Assembly: GCA_022113835.1 (NCBI GenBank)
Contig: JAILWY010000001.1
Coordinates: 12,454,501 to 12,518,500 of the forward strand
From: Atopsyche davidsoni
Taxonomy: Eukaryota; Arthropoda; Insecta; Trichoptera; Hydrobiosidae
Direction of reading: 5' to 3'
DNA: 64,000 nt
Positions 37,646 through 50,200 of the stretch are shown here, in pieces. The notes beneath the pieces were generated by a model. That model worked only from the letters and a program-made list of their open reading frames with translations. It was not told where the DNA came from and ran no database searches. Positions within the stretch are counted from its first letter, which is position 1. The number at the start of each line of letters is the position of its first letter. Made by a program: the position numbers and the translations under genes.

Positions 37646-39220
37646 GTGTTTTATTTTTTCTGCAATTATGGTTAGTAGTAATAATATACACTTCTCTCTG
37701 TAACCTTGTTTCTTAATGCTACTAAAAATATTAGATCTAAAATCTTACACAAAATTTTAATATGACAACGATGACATAGGAGATAATACAGATATTGAAG
37801 GAAGGAATAGATTTTATGAGTAAAGATATTAAATAGTCATTTTAGATGTTCCAGTGAGAATAATGCGTTGAAAAATAATGTTCTCCTGTACATTTTTGAG
37901 GTTAGGAATCACTTGAACTTCAACAACAGTCACCAAATACTATTTGGTTGCTTTGTGTATATTTAGTATCAACCATGGTTGTACACATGATATTACCAAT
38001 ATTTCATGTTAAATGTTGTAAAGTACTGATGGATTCCAAAATTATATTCAAATTTGAGAGAAAAGTGAGGTTAAATTGTTATTTGTTCCACAGGTCTTTA
38101 TTCACTGATATACTTTTATTAATACGGATAGTGTGATTATGCAACTTTTCTTTGATTGATATTATATCTAAAGTTACACTGTCTGAAAATATTTGGGTTG
38201 TCAGCGATATGTTTTATTAGTTAAAATAAAGAGCATCTAGTTGATATTTTGGATTGGTTGATATGGTATTGAAAGCTGAACGATAGGCTTCTGTGAGTTG
38301 TTCTTTTAGTCGTTTAACAGTCACTACAATTATAGTTTATTCCTTGTTCAATAGACATTTTGCAACTACAGAGAACAGATGCTATAATTGGAACTTGCTA
38401 TGGCAAACAAGACTGCAGAAATCTAACAAATAGAACTGAAATTTAAAAAACATTTCAATCATATTTGGAAAGCAATTATAAAATACTATTTGCTAAAAAT
38501 GTTATTTCTCCCGTTATATACTAACAAATTATTGGTATATTATAATTAAATATATTTAAACTATTTTATCACCATAAATAATATAAATGCACAATATATT
38601 CCAGTAGACATTCGTTGCATGTCATATTGGTTATATTATTATTTTACACTCGGTTTATTTCTTACAGGACAAAATAAGCCCGCATATTTTCAATAATTTC
38701 TTTTCTTCCTTAATAAAGTGCAATTAAACGTATTTTTTCTGCACATTTCACTGCACACCACTGATATAAGGATGTAAAACTGTTATTTTCTACAATCAGC
38801 TTTATAAAAAACAAAAATCATATTCGACTGGACAGTTATAAGTATGAGCCATAGATGTCACTTACTTAATAAAACACTGCCATCTATACATTTGTGAACA
38901 AAACTAGACTACAATATCACTAGCAACGCCATCTGCTTTCAGAAGTTGTTATTTTTTTTATCTTGACGTCATTTGAACCGAAAATGGATTTGTAATTAGT
39001 ACTCAAAAATATAAATTACGGAAAAATGTAAATTATCTGGAAAATTGTTTTCAGAAAAAATCTGATTTTTTACCATTAATTGCATTTGATTAAATTCATT
39101 TCGACACAAAAAAAATGTCTCAATATCTTCTACTTACTTTTTTTATTGCATCTCGGGTGTTCCCATAAGTCCTAAAATCATTTACGAATAAGACAATTGG
39201 ATATGGTTTTTTTTTCAAAA
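37646..39220. other. Intergenic region between convergent Tmtc3 and Dsp1
   Basis: AT-rich DNA without recognisable genes or repeats. Its left end follows the last Tmtc3 poly(A) signal. Its right end is set by the most distal candidate Dsp1 poly(A) signal. Confidence 0.5.
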
Positions 39221-41176
39221 TTTATTTAGCTTAAAAGATAAAAATTAAACATTGCTTAGTGTTCTTATAATAATACATAGCGAGTGTCATCTGACAGGTT
39301 TCCATTACATGGTTTACAACGTAACGTCACATGCATTCTATCGATTGCATTTACTTAAAAGTAAAAAAATAACAAATTCATAATGAATCCAGTAAACGTA
39401 TGATAATTTTGATGGCAAATTATAAAACATTTCCAACAATGAATAGGTAATTCAAAATGAATTCCAAGAATAAGAGATGATACAAAGTGAACTGAGAATA
39501 GCACTACGGGAGTCTCCTCTAGAGAGAGGGTAGACAACGGAAGCAAATACTATTGAGAAGACAAGGGCGAAGACGACTGCCTCGCTCAGTCTTGTGTGTC
39601 GGGAGACACGAGCCAACCGATACAGGTGGCTGCTACAAATTCACAGTATGTATTCATTTATACAATTTAAACAACAAAAATAATTTATTTTAATAATTAA
39701 TCTATAGATGGATAGCCTTCAACTGTGGATACAAGACTCCACACGAGACAGATGAGGAACCAGCACAACCGCACGTCACGCGTGACGTGATGTAGACCAA
39801 TTCCTCTACATTCAGACTATCCACAATATTATTTCCTTCTGGAATATTATTCTATATAAAAATATTCATAAAGGCATGGCAACATTGTATTATTATTTAC
39901 ACACCAGGATGTGAAATAAAAGCGTTGAAGAGTTTCTCGTATGAAGAGGCGGGAGTCGGCAGAGGGTGACCCCTCCCCGACAGCCCAGAGTTCAACAATA
40001 TTCCACTTTCTCACTTCCCTCTCCTCTCGGGTAATACAATATGGCTGTACAATACTAAGAGACCGATGCTGTAGATATCAGCTGGGATTACTCTCGTGGT
40101 TTGCATGTAATGACGTATGAAAATATAACAATGTATGCAAAAGTAATCGGCGAGTAGTCTTATTGAGTAGAAAAAGAAACTGCAACGGCTAGAGGATAAG
40201 TGCGCACACTTACATACTTCAGCACCATAGTTACGTTACGGAGTTATTAGAGTTGCTATGAAAATAATATTATATTACAGACACCAACTGATATTTACAA
40301 CACAATGCGACAGATCTATAACAGTCTGGAATTTTAAAGGGAACTTACAAGTAATTTTATAATTCTAACAATACACAGAGAACTCGAGAAAATCTAAAAT
40401 TACCACTCCTGACTTGAGGCTAAAGTAAACTGCCATATCCTGTTAACAGTTTATTCACAAAACATCTAACATCCTGACAAGTTCCTTTGTTTCATGGATA
40501 TGTAATATTGTTAACGTATTATTGCATCACTTATGGTCGTCACATTGTTAGAATCACCAATTCAAAGCTTCTCGTAAAAACCACTAAAGCACTTCGGCAT
40601 TCAGAATTTGTTAGATACCACGTAGAGCATCATAACACTTTGAAAAATCCCTACAAAATATTATTGAGATCTGGGAACGAAATACCCTCACTTAACAATT
40701 GTCAATTTACTTCAAAACATTAAGTGGTTATGAAATATGTTAAATCTACGCTAATATGAACACCTATGTTATATCAGTATCAGCAAGTCATAGAAAAAAA
40801 TACACCATCATTATTTACATATCCCATTTCCAATCGACAAAGACACTCGACACTTAGTGAGTTGAGAGGATCATAGCAGGAGTGCGACCGCTGACCTCCC
40901 TGGCCGAGCCGCAGCGACTCGGCGCTTCCTGGCGCCCACTCCGGCGCAGGGGAACACCAAACCACGTTTACGCTAGCGCAGTCACACAACTAAACATAAG
41001 AGTTCAATCATATCTCTAATAATCAACAGGTACACATTGTTTTGCTAATCTCGTTTGAGAACAATATTACAATTTTTCCATTCCGGACCTAATGCTGTTT
41101 GGAATTCCCTGCGCCGGGAAGATTCGTGTGCGAGCCAAGTGAGCGGAAGGACTCAGGCAGGCGGAGACCTTGGAGA
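39221..41176 (-). other. Dsp1: Candidate Dsp1 3' UTR
   Basis: Read on the - strand, sequence runs from the Dsp1 stop codon to AATAAA signals at 40450-40455 and 39221-39226. Either could be used, giving a UTR of about 0.7 or 1.95 kb. The interval includes a GC-rich block at 40880-40970 and the palindrome at 39772-39789. The true end is not resolved by sequence alone. Confidence 0.4.
39772..39789. promoter_or_regulatory. 18-bp perfect palindrome with TGACGT half sites
   Basis: cacgtcacgcgtgacgtg is its own reverse complement and contains two outward CGTCA/TGACG half sites as bound by CREB/ATF-type bZIP proteins. It lies in the region read as Dsp1 3' UTR or intergenic. Function is inferred from the motif only. 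Confidence 0.4.
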
Positions 41177-41269
41177 TTACTCGAACTCGTCGTCCTCCGC
41201 TTCTTCCTCTTCTTCTTCTTCGGGGGCCGGAATCACAGGCTTCGGCTTCTTCTTATATGCCGTCATTTC
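41177..41269 (-). CDS. Dsp1: Dsp1 terminal exon, acidic tail
   Basis: The acceptor is ttgtgtgtag. It encodes [16 protein letters not shown] followed by seven Glu, AEDDEFE and TAA. The acidic tail resembles that of vertebrate HMGB1, where it contacts the HMG boxes and modulates DNA binding. Confidence 0.95.
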   Translation of the reverse strand, partial: EMTAYKKKPKPVIPAPEEEEEEEAEDDEFE

Positions 41270-44200
41270 CTACACACAAACACCATCAGCATCTTCATCA
41301 AGGCACAATTTGTCACAAAAACAGTTTGTCATATTATTTTAAAATTACACCTATGATTCATAAAAGCAGACTTGGAGAATATTTTTATATTTATAACTGT
41401 AGAACGTCTGGAATTTTAAACAAAAAAAAACCCTGCAATATATATTTTTGTTGTTATATATCATTTGTCGATTTTCTGCTTGAATATATCACATTTCACA
41501 TCATGGATCTGATGTGGACTAATGGATCACACATCATGATCATTGGGTTGCCTAAACTTGAACGCAACCATGACAAAATATATCAGAAGACATTCTTTTA
41601 GACACAAACAGTTTTCCCTGGTTTTGTAACTCAATAACAGTCCTAACATTGTTGTAGTACAAAAATAAAGTTACCTTACACATATATTGGAATAGTTCAT
41701 AGGAAAGTTAAGATATTGGTCAACATTACTATCTGTAGTAAAGTATATGTGTTTTTTATTTATTCTACTTTTATGTTATTGCATATTTACTGACCCTGTC
41801 GTAGCGAGCCTTGTCCTTCTCACTCATGGCCTCATACTTGGACTTGGTCTCCGGATCGCAGTCGGCCCAACGCCGTCCGAGCTCCTTGGCAATGTCACCC
41901 ACTCCATACTCCGGGTTGATAGCCTTCACCTTGGAACGCTCATCATTACTGAACCAGAAGAACGCTGACCTGCATACAGAAACATTTCATGTTATAATAT
42001 AAAGACTATTATCCTGACACACATCCTATATAATTTAAGAAATATATTACACCGTCTAATAAGACTGATATTCTTATCTCACTGAACTTGATCGATGAGC
42101 TTTATAAGATGGGACGACGGTTAGACAACTTATGAACTATCGACCAATTTGGCAGAGACGTATAGTTCAAACAAGTAGTAATGCGCTAAAATATATTCTT
42201 ACACATTATAAAATACATTAGCACTACTAAGCAAAATTACTTAAATTAAGCACAAGTAAAAAAAAACTAACTATTTATTACAGTTCAAGTATAGTCCAAA
42301 TTCAGCATGATTATTTTAATGATTTAATTTAATGTTTAATGTTGCCAATGCTTACAACTCTCGAGTTACATATTTTATAGTAAATTCAAAATTGCTAAAT
42401 GTCTCCAAAAATTAACATTGGATCGATGAAATCAAATTTAATCACTTTAAAATCTGAGGAAAAAACTGAGGAGATCAAAAAACCATATTTCACATGATTC
42501 ATGCACAAACAAAGATTGTTTGATTTCCTTCCAGAAAACTCTTTTCTTTAAAATATTCTATAGATCTCTGATTCAATCCGAGCAGTTCATCTCGTAAAGC
42601 AAAAAAAATTAAGGTGATGAATTTTTTTATGTAGAACCGAAAATGTCCTCATAGAAGTGGCGTACTGTTGTGCATGCATTTAAGACAAATTTACTTTTAT
42701 AACAGTCAATAAAGCACCTATTTTTTCATTGTTATGTATACTTATAGCTAAATTATCACAATTGATAATTGTCCTTAGATTTTCAAAAGTTAAAAACACC
42801 TATTTAATAAAACTTTAATTTAAGCTAAGCTTTGAGTAAGGACTAACACTGAACGTATGATTAAAGCTGACTTGGCCTCAAGAAAATTGTGAAAAATCCA
42901 TAAACCCTGCAATAGTATTTGCCAGGAACATACATAATTGATTAACAATTAAACTTGTGACAATACACAAGATATTAAACATGTTAATAATGAATAAACT
43001 TATTTTTTTCTAATAGCTAAGGTAATGATTATGATTAGAGTATTGTGAGAGGCTGTTATAAATAAAAATACTAAAAAAATTAGCTTTTTTAACATAAATA
43101 TATCAAAAAAATATTTTGTGAACAATAGGATAGATATGTGAAAATGATGACCAAAATAATTGGATTTAAGATACAATGTTATTTGTTGAAAAAGCATCGT
43201 TTTAACTGAACTAAGCTTCTGTGTATTACAATCATTTAGTTAAAAAAATAAGTTGTAAAAAGACTTGACCATGTGAACTCACAAAGATCTCTTGGGCGCG
43301 TTGGGGTCCTTTATCTGTTTCCTCTTGCGACCGCGGCCAACCTTCTCTCCCTTGGGAGGAACGTAGCTCTGCATCTCCAGGTCGTAGCGCTTCTTGTCAC
43401 GCTCCGCCATCTCGTGGAAACGCTGCTTCTCCTTGTCCAACATCGTCTGAAAATAAAGAGCAAACGCAACCGAGATAATAGTAAACTGTCGAGGTAAGTC
43501 CTACAGAATATATAAATGAAGCATCACAATTCACCATACTTTACAATAAAAAATAATCATATTTACAACCAGCTACATTGTTTGACAAATTATGAGTGTT
43601 TGTTTTTCTATATACTGTGTTCATTTCAATTGAGAAAATTAAAGAAATGAGATCAAAGATTGAGCAAGAACAGCAACAGATGTAATGGTTTTCATCAATA
43701 TAGTTTTCAGACCCTTCATATTAGAAATTTGTATGGCAATAAATTACAGTTGAGAATCACCACTATCTCTTCTTATTCCCTTACAAAAAATAGACTACCC
43801 CTACTCTTGAAAGATTTAGTAATGTTTGTTAAACACTATCAAGGTCTGGAAAAGATACTAACCTTCCATCGCTCAGCGCACTTCTTGGAGAATGCAGCAA
43901 AGATGACATTCTCCTCGGGGTGCTTCTTTTTGTGTTCTTCGCGACACGTCTGCACAAAGCACGCGTATGCCGTCATCCGACCCCGCGGCTTATTATCGCC
44001 CCCTCGACCTCGTGGCATTCTGGGTTTGGGCGCCTGGGGAACTTGCAGAACTTGACCCTGTCCTAGCTGTTGAAGACCTTGGTGCTGTTGTGATAACTGC
44101 TGCTGCTGGGACTGTAGTTGCTGCTGCTGCTGTGACTGCAGCTGCTGCTGCTGTGACTGCAATTGCTGCTGTTGCTGCTGCTGCGATTGGAGCTGCTGCT

Positions 44201-47200
44201 GCTGCTGAGACTGTAACTGCTGCTGCTGCTGTGACTGCAGTTGCTGCTGAGCAGACTGTAGCTGCTGCTGCAGGGCTTGCTGTGTCTGTTGCTGCAGTTG
44301 CTGCTGCTGACTTTGTTGTGACTGTTGTCCTTGCGAGTTCTGGGAGGGGTGCTGGTTCTGTTGATTTTGCTGTTGATGCTGTAACAAAGGATATACATTA
44401 TTAGAAATGTCAAACGAACCCAAAACAATTTATCTGAATTACACAAAACATTGAAAAGAATATTATAAATCAATTAAAGGTGATGGTATTTAAAATTTTA
44501 TATGTATACTTCAAGTGGAATTATTAATCAATCTTATGTGAGTTAATGAAAAATTGTCAAATTGGCCAAATTATGAATTTTGAAAAAGTGGCTTTGCACA
44601 CTTATGTTCAGGCTCATTGATTTATTATATATCTTTTTTGGTAGAAAGAACTGGAGGGGGAAGAAGTCAGTGTCGGTCTTAAATTTAAAATGTTATTATG
44701 ACAATACCAGTATCCTGTGCAACTACATACATAATATATTTTGGAAAGCTAATACTGTAGCATAACTTGCTAAGTAACGTCTATTAATAAATTCTTACTT
44801 ATTTTATACAAGAGCTGTCAAAATCGTGACTGACAGAAAGGAAATAGGAGGGCGCGGAATGTGTGAAAGAACAATACACTCGATATTACAAAATATTAAA
44901 ATTCTATTCTCCTAAGACAAAATCTGAATGCTTGTGAATTCATAATATATAGGTTCAAAAAATACAAGGGATTAGACTTTAACGTTCATAGCACATAAGC
45001 GACACAGGGGGCGCATCTCAAAACAAATAATTCAATAAAGTCAGTTGCTGGCTAACTGTCTGCGACCGAAAAAATCAGTCGCATACCAGTTAGAACAAAC
45101 TGTTATATTAGCATAACTGCCTTACGATACAGTCGGCTTCCGCTGATCAGAGCCAAAGCACTACTTTACAATAACAAGCGAAAAGGTTATTGGTTAGGTT
45201 AGCTATCTTCTCACACACTGCACACCCTCACCGCACTCCTTAATTTTCAAATCAAAAGTTTCATGCCGAGGATGAATTAGTAAATAGTTATCGCCATTGC
45301 AAAACTTAGCTCGCTACGTGTCGCGAATGAACACATTTCACCTTAACTCCTGTGGCATAAAAACGTATATCGAAGTATGCGGGACCAGGATACGCGGTAA
45401 ATAAGGTCGTAAACCCGCGCCGTCGCCCGTAAGCCCGCGTCATCCGCCATCCGCCATCTGCCGAAGAAAGCACGTCATTTGCTAAAGCTCGGGCCCAGAA
45501 GCCGACTTCACCAGGCGAGGCGAGGCGAGGCGAGGCGAGGCGAGGAGAGGCGCAGCCAAACCACCGGCGAGTGCATCGAAATTATCGCTTGAGGGAAACG
45601 ACCCCGCCGGCGCGTCACAGCGTGGTCACCCGACTGAAGCTTCTGCAACGACTCGAGGTCGGAGTCTTGGATGGACAGGATCTGGCCGGTTGCACACCGA
45701 GGCTTCGAAACGGGGGAGAGAAACACCTCGAGGCGGAGATATTTTAGAGACGAAGTGGGTCAACCACCAGCGAATATATCAAAATGATTTACGAAACAGG
45801 AAGCGCCGTGATAAGCCGGCCGGCTGAATTAATCGCTTTCAAATGACGCCAACGCTAAAACATAAACGGCAATAAATAATGCAGTGCAGCTGCCCGCGCC
45901 TCCCGGAGCTGCCTTCGCGGGCTGCTCGGCTCCAGTCACGGACGGAATCAATTTCACCTGGCGCTTTACGAGCGAGACCACGCTCTAAACTCATATTTAA
46001 TTAAAATACGCAAACACAATTAAATTAATGCCGAAGGGTGTGACCCTATGTTGGTGCTATCAATATTTTTATTGCTCTCAGCGTTGAGTTCAAATTTCTC
46101 GTTAGTCAAACGAATTGACGTAATATTAGGAATTCGGTATAATTTCAACCGATATAGTATTATTATAATTTCAATCGATAAAATCTTAAGACTATTTTTT
46201 GTAGATACCGGTCTTTGTTGCACGGAATGGTATGGCCGTTTACAATTCAATGTATAAAACGGCTGGTGACTATCTGGAGTGGTTTGTTGACTGAAGCGTG
46301 AGTTGTGATACTTTTGATTAAGCTCTTGGCCATAATGAAGTATTTTGAGGTCGTTGTGAATTCGGAAATGCCTTGCACTCGACGAAGCGAAGTGATCTCA
46401 GTTCGTTTCGTGCGATTTGACAGCGCAGTGCTGATTTCATGAAAAATATTTAAAAGCGCTACACGAGTCCCGAGACAAAAATTCAGGGCTTACTTGCAGG
46501 ATTGAAAGCGCGATAGTGTAATTTCAACTTTTATGAAAATTTTATGTCTCGATGACTGTTTGACTGGAACATATTTCAATTATATATACAATACGTAAAT
46601 AATCATAAATTAAGGGTAAAAACTAAACACATGAGAAACATTATTTACAACAATTTCTCAAAAACAAGTTTCACAAATCGCAACCAATGATGTGACGTGT
46701 GCTTCGTGCAAACTAATTATAAACTCAATTTTTTTTTTCAATCACTCTTTCTGATTGTAATAATTCGCATCGGATGGGTCGAAATTAAAATTCGGTGAAA
46801 GGGTTTCGCGAAGAGATGGGCACGATTCCGGTTCGGTTCGAGTCATTAAAAACGCGGGTTCGGGTCGGGTCCGGCGAGGGTTCCGCTTAATACGGCATTA
46901 TCTATTCAAAATATTATTTACCGGCCGCCTCCTCCCGGGGAGGTGAGTCATGCGAATTAAATGCAGATAATGAAATTTGAATCAGAATATTATGCTAAAG
47001 CGGAACACGCGCGAAGGAAGAAACTCAATTCAAAGCTCAAAACCAATTAAACATCCCGCCTGGACAACAAAACGCAAGGCGAAAACTACACAATAAAAAA
47101 GCAACTTCTTTGTTAATTTTCTGCCGACTAATTTCAGAGAGATCTATCTTGACAGTTTTTCACACGACTGTGAACCGGGTATGCCAGGGGTTGGGAAGCA

Positions 47201-50200
47201 GGGGGCGAACCGAAACGTGAAGAAGCGATACAAACCGATCAAACCGTAGATTTAACGTGATTTAATCAATTTCATAGTAGTTATGATTTATTTTTTTAAC
47301 TTTGAATGTGAGATTCAGGTGCACAATTTTGCTCAATTCATGTGCGAAGTTCATTGCGGTTACCGTATATTATTTTCATAATGCGAGATCCTAACCGAAT
47401 ACGATTCATCACAACACTAAAAGCTATCGAGACAAAGTGACAACTTGACATTTTTAGTGTGACCGAAGACCTACCGTCCTACCCTGCTACCACAAACCAA
47501 AACGCCAAAACGATGCAAAAACTACACTAGACTTGCTCCGATCTGATCGGTCATGTTAGTCTGGCCAATCTACTATAATAATAGCCATTGTGTGTTTGTA
47601 TGTTTGTATGTGTGTATGTTTCATTTTTCCGTTCTGTATAGAATATCTTAAAAGATACAACGCTGATTTTTTGCACATAAGTTAAGTAAATTTTTCCGCA
47701 GCTATGTGCCGAATTTCAAGACGATAGGATAATATTTTCATTCATAAACTTTAAAATATGCTTTAGCGAATTTCAATATGTACGAATTATATGATTCAGT
47801 TCTTCACCGTGAGAATTTCAAATTTAGAACTTTTACAAAAAAAACAAATTTTAGACGCATCGTTCATCAAATACGTCATTTTATGACGGGCTACATTGCT
47901 AGTTATGTATAAAAGCAAATCGGACATTGTTTTGTTGTTTTTGTTTTACTGACTAAACCTGAAAACAGTAAAATCTCGACTAACTTATTACTTCGTAAGA
48001 TATTTAATTAGCGATAGTAAACAATGACCGGAGAGCAGACTACAGCGAGTACTGTTGGAGAAGGAAATTCCAAACCGAGAATTCTTAGTTATACCTATAT
48101 AATACATAGCCAGTGTTGCGGTTAACTTAACCATAACACTGCGTAGTTACAATGAACTTCAAACTGGGTCTTGTATACAAGTAAAGTCATTTGTATTATT
48201 CGGCTGAAAAACACAATGAATCCTCGCGACAGGTGGACAGCAAGCGGCGAACGCATTTATACATAAATAAAACGCAAAACTAAATTAGAATAATAATCCA
48301 TAATTAGGAGCCCGCCGCCCAAAAAGCTCGGAGGGCGTAAAGTGCGCGGCCATTGTTCCCGGGGCTGGCCAGCGGCGCGGGACGGACTCGGGACTCGGGA
48401 CTCGGGACTCGGGACTCGGGACAAGGCCCAACGCACTTTGTAACAAAGAAAACACTGCGAAGGATGGCCATAATCAGGTTTTAATATCAGAATGCAAACG
48501 GGGCATATTTCACTCGCGAGTGCTATCAAATCCATTCTGCATGCCAACGGCTGACTGAGAATTATGGCCGCAATCAATACAAGCCCGGCTGAGCTTCTCT
48601 AAGCTTAATAGTGAAAGCGTAATTGTATTTTATATTTAATAAAGATTTTTAGCTTGTAAGACTTCTTGGCAAATGTACTTATAAGCTGAGGGTATACACT
48701 GCTTTATTATCTTATATACATTTACACTATAATGCTGCGGTTTCTTTTAATAGTACTGAGTATGTAAAAAAAAATAAAAAAAATACCCAGCTTTGAAACG
48801 GTGCAATTATTATAAACATGAATTTGAATGAACAAATTGAGTTGATTTTTTTAAATGTTTAGTGTATATTCGATCGCTCAGTATGATGTCAGTGAATTAT
48901 GAAGTTCACAAAATAATTATAAAAGCTCCGTGCTTTTTTGTAGGCAGTGGAAGATACTACAACTTATAAGCCATAAAGGTAATTTGACTTGGTCATGCGG
49001 ACCAGATGAAACAAAACAGTACTGCGAAACTAGTTTTTAATCAAAGCAATGCGATTTGGAAGTGTAAGTAATTTTATGCAACCCGGTATGTATTAATAAC
49101 AAATAAGTTTCAACCGGAATATGCATATTCATTTAAATCTAATCTTTCTTAACCCATATCACATGGTATATAAATACTAGTGACTCATTTAAAATTATAA
49201 TAAATTATAAAAATGGTGATAAGACATTTAAATATATACATTTATTTGCTCTATTTTTTCGCTTGGAAAGTTCAAACATTTGTGATTTTATCAAACAATT
49301 ATCACATACAAAATAATGAAAGGCTAATTATTGATGAGGAAGTATTTTTTCATTTCATTAGAATCCGTGCGAGTGGATTTCCTGAATTTAGAGCTTGTGT
49401 GAATGATAACGGTATCCCTAAATACTTCATGCAACTTAGTCACACTTTTTTATTCCTGGCCTTCTCGATAAATGTGAAAATATGGTAATACATAGTCAAA
49501 AATGCTGATAGATCATTATAATCTAAGCACGCGAACCCTATTTCCAAGATCTTCGATATCGATTAAACGATTTTTTTTAGGAACGTTGCATATATTGAAC
49601 TTAAATTTACTCTTTGTTATGGATTTTATTATTATATTTAACAATTATACGACCCAACAGTGGATCACACAGCTTTATGACATCCTGTATATTATTTAAA
49701 TCTTTACAAAATTAATTCAAACATGATGAATGAACTGAATAATAATTTGCATACCATTAAAAGGTTCTTGTAGCGTAATCTCATAATTTATAAGCAACTG
49801 ATTAGTTTGGGACTGTTAATAATTATATGCGTTTATTTATGATAGCGTGTTATCGAAATAAATCTCGCAACGAGCCAAAAGAAAAAAACAGGTTGTTTCA
49901 TACAGGAAAACCAACTTGTCAGGGCGGACACACGCCACGCCATTCGTGTTCGCTCAAAACCAAATATATATATTTTGTGAATACAAAAACATCTGCAATC
50001 CAATCTGTGCAAACTGAGAACAATTAAACATGTGTATCCATTTCAGGCATATTTTGAAATAAACACAACGTATGTTAGAAAATACGCACATCTGACTATA
50101 GGCAAGGATAAGTATTATTTAATTATTAAAATATTATAAAATTATTATTTTAAATAAATTTCATACATTAATGTGCTGAACAAAGCATACGAATAATCTA

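Noticed and set aside
43967..44404. 145-codon + strand Ala/Val-rich ORF
   Set aside because: It is the antisense of the Dsp1 CAG repeat, where translated CTG/GCT triplets give Ala and Val runs.
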